Below are positions 3,971-5,747 of a stretch of DNA of 5,747 nucleotides, piece by piece. Numbering within the stretch: position 1 is the first letter of the stretch; every line of letters starts with the position of its first letter. The notes under the pieces are model-generated. The model did no database searches, was not told the origin of the DNA, and worked only from the letters and a program-made list of their open reading frames with translations. Source of the DNA: Streptomyces sp. (GTDB taxonomy: Bacteria; Actinomycetota; Actinomycetes; Streptomycetales; Streptomycetaceae). The translations under genes were made by a program, and so were the position numbers. Where the stretch lies: assembly GCA_003519485.1 (NCBI GenBank), contig DOWQ01000764.1, positions 1 to 5,747 on the forward strand. Direction: 5' to 3'.

Positions 3971-5122
3971 TCAGAACGCCGAGACGCCGGTGAGCGAGCG
4001 GCCGATGAGGAGCTTCTGGATCTGGCTGGTGCCCTCGTAGAGGGTCATCACCCGGGCGTCCCGCAGCAGCTTGCCGACCGGGTACTCGTCGATGTAGCCG
4101 TAGCCGCCGAAGACCTGGAGGGCGTTGTTCGCGGACCGGACGGCGGCCTCGCTCGCGTAGAGCTTGGCGACCGAGGACTCGGTGGCGAAGGGCAGCCCGC
4201 GCTCTATGTGGTCGGCCACCTGCCAGGTCAGCAGGCGGGCCGCGGCGACGTCCACCGCGATCTCGGAGATCAGCTCCTGCACGAGCTGGTGGCGCGCGAT
4301 GGGGCCGCCGAACTGCTCGCGCTCGCCCGCGTACCGTACGGCCGCGTCCAGGCACGCCTGGGCTATGCCCACACAGCCCGCCGCGACCGACATCCGGCCC
4401 TTCGCGAGTGCCGACATGGCGACGGAGAAGCCCTTGCCCTCTGGGGCGATCATGGCCGAGGCCGGAACCCGGACGTCGGTCAGCGCCAGCTCGGCGGTGG
4501 CCTGGCCGCGCAGGCCGAGCTTGCCGTGGATCTCGCGGCGCTCCAGGCCCGGGGCGTCGGCGGGCACGAGGAAGGCGCTGACGCCCTTGTGGCCCGGCTC
4601 GTCACCGGTGCGGGCGAAGAGCAGCACGACATCGGCCCAGGTGCCGTTGGTGATGAACATCTTGGCGCCGTTGATCACATACGAGTCGCCGTCGCGCACG
4701 GCCCGGGTGCTGAGGTTGCCCGCGTCGGAGCCGGTTCCCGGCTCGGTGAGGCCGAAGGCGCCGATGGCCTCGCCCGAGCACAGCCGCGGCAGCCACTCGC
4801 GCTTCTGCTCCTCGCTCCCCCAGGCCGCGACCGACTTGGCGACCAGCCCGAGGGACACGGACAGGATGCCGCGCACCGCGGAGTCACCGCGCCCCAGCTC
4901 CTCGGTGACCAGGACGTACGCCAGGTGGTCGCCGCCGGAGCCGCCGTACTCCTCCGGGATCGTGAGCCCGAGGAAGCCCAGCTGTCCCAGCTTCTTCACC
5001 ACCGAGCGGTCGACGCTCTCGGCGCGGTCCCACTCCGTGGCGTACGGGGCGATCTCCCGCTCGACGAAATCGCGGGCCAGCTGCCGGACGGCCGCCTGCT
5101 CCTCGGAGAGTTCGAGATCCAC
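3971..5122 (-). CDS. Acyl-CoA dehydrogenase, short/branched-chain type
   Basis: A 383-residue FAD-dependent acyl-CoA dehydrogenase, the usual length for the soluble bacterial family. It would oxidise an acyl-CoA to trans-2-enoyl-CoA and pass electrons to electron-transfer flavoprotein. Regions in order: N-terminal helical domain with LGFLGLTIPEEYGGSGGD (48-65); flavin-binding FGLTEPGTGSDAGNL (123-137); INGAKMFITNG (150-160); the middle beta domain; and the C-terminal helical domain with AGEREQFGGPIARHQ (265-279), QVFGGYGYIDEYPV (336-349) and the final RDARVMTLYEGTSQIQ. Glu363 in YEGTSQIQ is the expected catalytic base. The start is GTG (5122-5120) after AAGGGG about 9 bases upstream. A near-perfect palindrome lies 16 bases further out, shared with the divergent tetR at 5182. 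The enoyl-CoA product could feed the MaoC-type hydratase, but substrate chain length or branching cannot be fixed by sequence alone. Confidence 0.95.
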   Translation of the reverse strand: MDLELSEEQAAVRQLARDFVEREIAPYATEWDRAESVDRSVVKKLGQLGFLGLTIPEEYGGSGGDHLAYVLVTEELGRGDSAVRGILSVSLGLVAKSVAAWGSEEQKREWLPRLCSGEAIGAFGLTEPGTGSDAGNLSTRAVRDGDSYVINGAKMFITNGTWADVVLLFARTGDEPGHKGVSAFLVPADAPGLERREIHGKLGLRGQATAELALTDVRVPASAMIAPEGKGFSVAMSALAKGRMSVAAGCVGIAQACLDAAVRYAGEREQFGGPIARHQLVQELISEIAVDVAAARLLTWQVADHIERGLPFATESSVAKLYASEAAVRSANNALQVFGGYGYIDEYPVGKLLRDARVMTLYEGTSQIQKLLIGRSLTGVSAF

Positions 5123-5138
5123 GGCTCAGCACCCCTTA

Positions 5139-5157
5139 AAACTACCACTGCTAGTTT
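5139..5157. promoter_or_regulatory. Near-perfect 19-bp palindrome, predicted operator of the second TetR
   Basis: AAACTACCACTGCTAGTTT has perfect outer arms (AAACTA 5139-5144, TAGTTT 5152-5157) and a CA/TG inner pair around central C5148, with one mismatched pair (5145/5151). It lies in the 59-base gap between the divergent dehydrogenase and tetR genes, 16 bases from the dehydrogenase GTG and 24 bases before the tetR ATG. Its A+T content stands out against the GC-rich surroundings. The position would let one bound repressor block both promoters, the usual arrangement for a TetR gene divergent from its target. It does not resemble the CTGAGC-type operators elsewhere in the window. Confidence 0.72.
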
Positions 5158-5168
5158 ATTGTCGTCTC

Positions 5169-5174
5169 TACTAT
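5169..5174 (+). promoter_or_regulatory. -10 element suggesting a leaderless tetR mRNA
   Basis: TACTAT matches the TANNNT -10 pattern and ends 7 bases before the A of the ATG at 5182, so transcription would begin at or next to the start codon. No ribosome site precedes either candidate ATG (5173 or 5182), which agrees with a leaderless transcript. The -35 position would fall inside the palindrome at 5139-5157. No good -35 hexamer is visible. Confidence 0.45.
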
Positions 5175-5181
5175 GTGGCCC

Positions 5182-5747
5182 ATGGCCCGCCCCCGCAAGC
5201 CCCTGCTGAGCCGTGAGCGCATCGTCACCACCGCCCTCGCCCTGATCGACGAGGGCGGGCTGCCGGCGCTGTCCACCCGGCGGCTGGCGGCGGAGCTGGG
5301 CGTCAGCGGGCCGTCGCTCTACAACCACTTCACGGTGAAGGACGAGATCCTGGACGCGGTCGCGGACACCGTCGTCGGCCAGGTCGACCTGTCGATGTTC
5401 GAGGACGGCACGGACTGGCGCGCGGCGCTGCTCCAGTGGGGCCGCTCCTACCGCGCGGCGCTCACCGCCCATCCGCACATCGTGCCGTTCCTGGCCCAGG
5501 GGCCCGGCCGGCGCCCGGCGGGGCTGCGGATGGCGGACGCGGTCTTCGGCGGCATGGTGGAGGCGGGCTGGCCGCCCGCCCACGCGACCCGGATCGGCGC
5601 ACTGATGCGCTACTTCGTCGCCGGTTCGGCGCTCGGCTCGTTCGCCCGCGGCTTCGTCGGCGATCCGGCGGCGTACGACCCGGCGGACTATCCGCACCTC
5701 CAGCAGGCGCACCTGCTCGCCGGCCATCAGCAGCAGGTCGACGAGGG
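5182..5747 (+). CDS. TetR-family transcriptional regulator (3' end outside window)
   Basis: 188 codons are present and the frame is still open at the window edge, so the C-terminal end is missing. Relatives of this kind are roughly 200-240 residues. The basic N-terminus MARPRKPLLSRERIV leads into the DNA-binding domain (about residues 11-55) with helix-turn-helix LSTRRLAAELGVSGPSLYNHFTVKDEILDAV. The rest is a helical ligand domain with AHPHIVPFLAQGPGRRPAGL (96-115) and IGALMRYFVAGSALGSFARGF (138-158). ATG 5182 is preferred over the in-frame ATG 5173 because relatives start near MxRPRxPLLxRERI and because a -10 element is placed for a leaderless mRNA starting there. The gene is divergent from the acyl-CoA dehydrogenase gene, with a strong palindrome between them, so it is probably a local repressor of itself and that gene. 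Its ligand is unknown. It belongs to a different TetR subgroup from the regulator at 3177-3803. Confidence 0.9.
   Translation, partial: MARPRKPLLSRERIVTTALALIDEGGLPALSTRRLAAELGVSGPSLYNHFTVKDEILDAVADTVVGQVDLSMFEDGTDWRAALLQWGRSYRAALTAHPHIVPFLAQGPGRRPAGLRMADAVFGGMVEAGWPPAHATRIGALMRYFVAGSALGSFARGFVGDPAAYDPADYPHLQQAHLLAGHQQQVDE

Noticed and set aside
5124..5130. GCTGAGC (- strand) next to the dehydrogenase start, resembling half of the CTGAGC operator
   Set aside because: There is no second half-site, and the motif lies downstream of the palindrome next to the start codon. A 7-base match is expected by chance.
5173..5175. Alternative ATG for the second tetR gene
   Set aside because: It adds only Met-Trp-Pro, lies within the predicted -10 region and does not fit the usual MxRPR start of relatives.
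3827..5209. Long open frame (460 codons) on the + strand opposite the acyl-CoA dehydrogenase gene
   Set aside because: It is a codon-bias shadow. The - strand frame has all acyl-CoA dehydrogenase motifs, and this frame gives only Gly/Ala/Arg/Asp-rich text.

Overview
The window looks like chromosomal DNA from a streptomycete or close actinomycete. It is very GC-rich, codons end mostly in G or C, two genes start with GTG, and the genes are typical of that group, including an actinobacterial-type SoxR. From memory only, soxR of Streptomyces coelicolor (SCO1697) also has a MaoC-type dehydratase gene and a TetR gene nearby, so this may be a conserved neighbourhood. I could not check that.

Layout. 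Bases 1-307 hold no convincing gene. They contain a possible terminator of an upstream gene, a triple octamer repeat and an A+T-richer leader with a small inverted repeat. Next, on the + strand, come a 12-helix major facilitator transporter of the oxalate/formate antiporter (OFA) family (308-1687) and a 46-residue single-helix membrane protein (1684-1824). The two genes share an ATGA stop/start overlap. A strong hairpin (1836-1864) separates them from convergent soxR (1893-2360, - strand). soxR is divergent from a MaoC/NodN-type (R)-enoyl-CoA hydratase (2491-2952, +). After a hairpin-rich intergenic region comes a KstR2-like TetR regulator (3177-3803, -), then a short-chain-type acyl-CoA dehydrogenase (3971-5122, -). 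A second TetR regulator (5182 to beyond the window end, +) is divergent from the dehydrogenase.

How the genes may work together. The dehydrogenase would make trans-2-enoyl-CoA and the MaoC protein would hydrate such a compound, so the right half looks like a small acyl-CoA metabolism locus with two local repressors. The sequence supports a wiring. A 22-bp element with only two differences lies upstream of both the hydratase gene and the first tetR gene, suggesting that this TetR controls itself and the hydratase. A separate 19-bp near-perfect palindrome sits between the dehydrogenase and the second tetR, suggesting a different switch there. SoxR and the transporter pair show no visible regulatory link to the rest.

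I see no mobile element, CRISPR array, RNA gene or clearly new system. The most interesting items are the two predicted TetR operator types and the tiny membrane protein coupled to the transporter.
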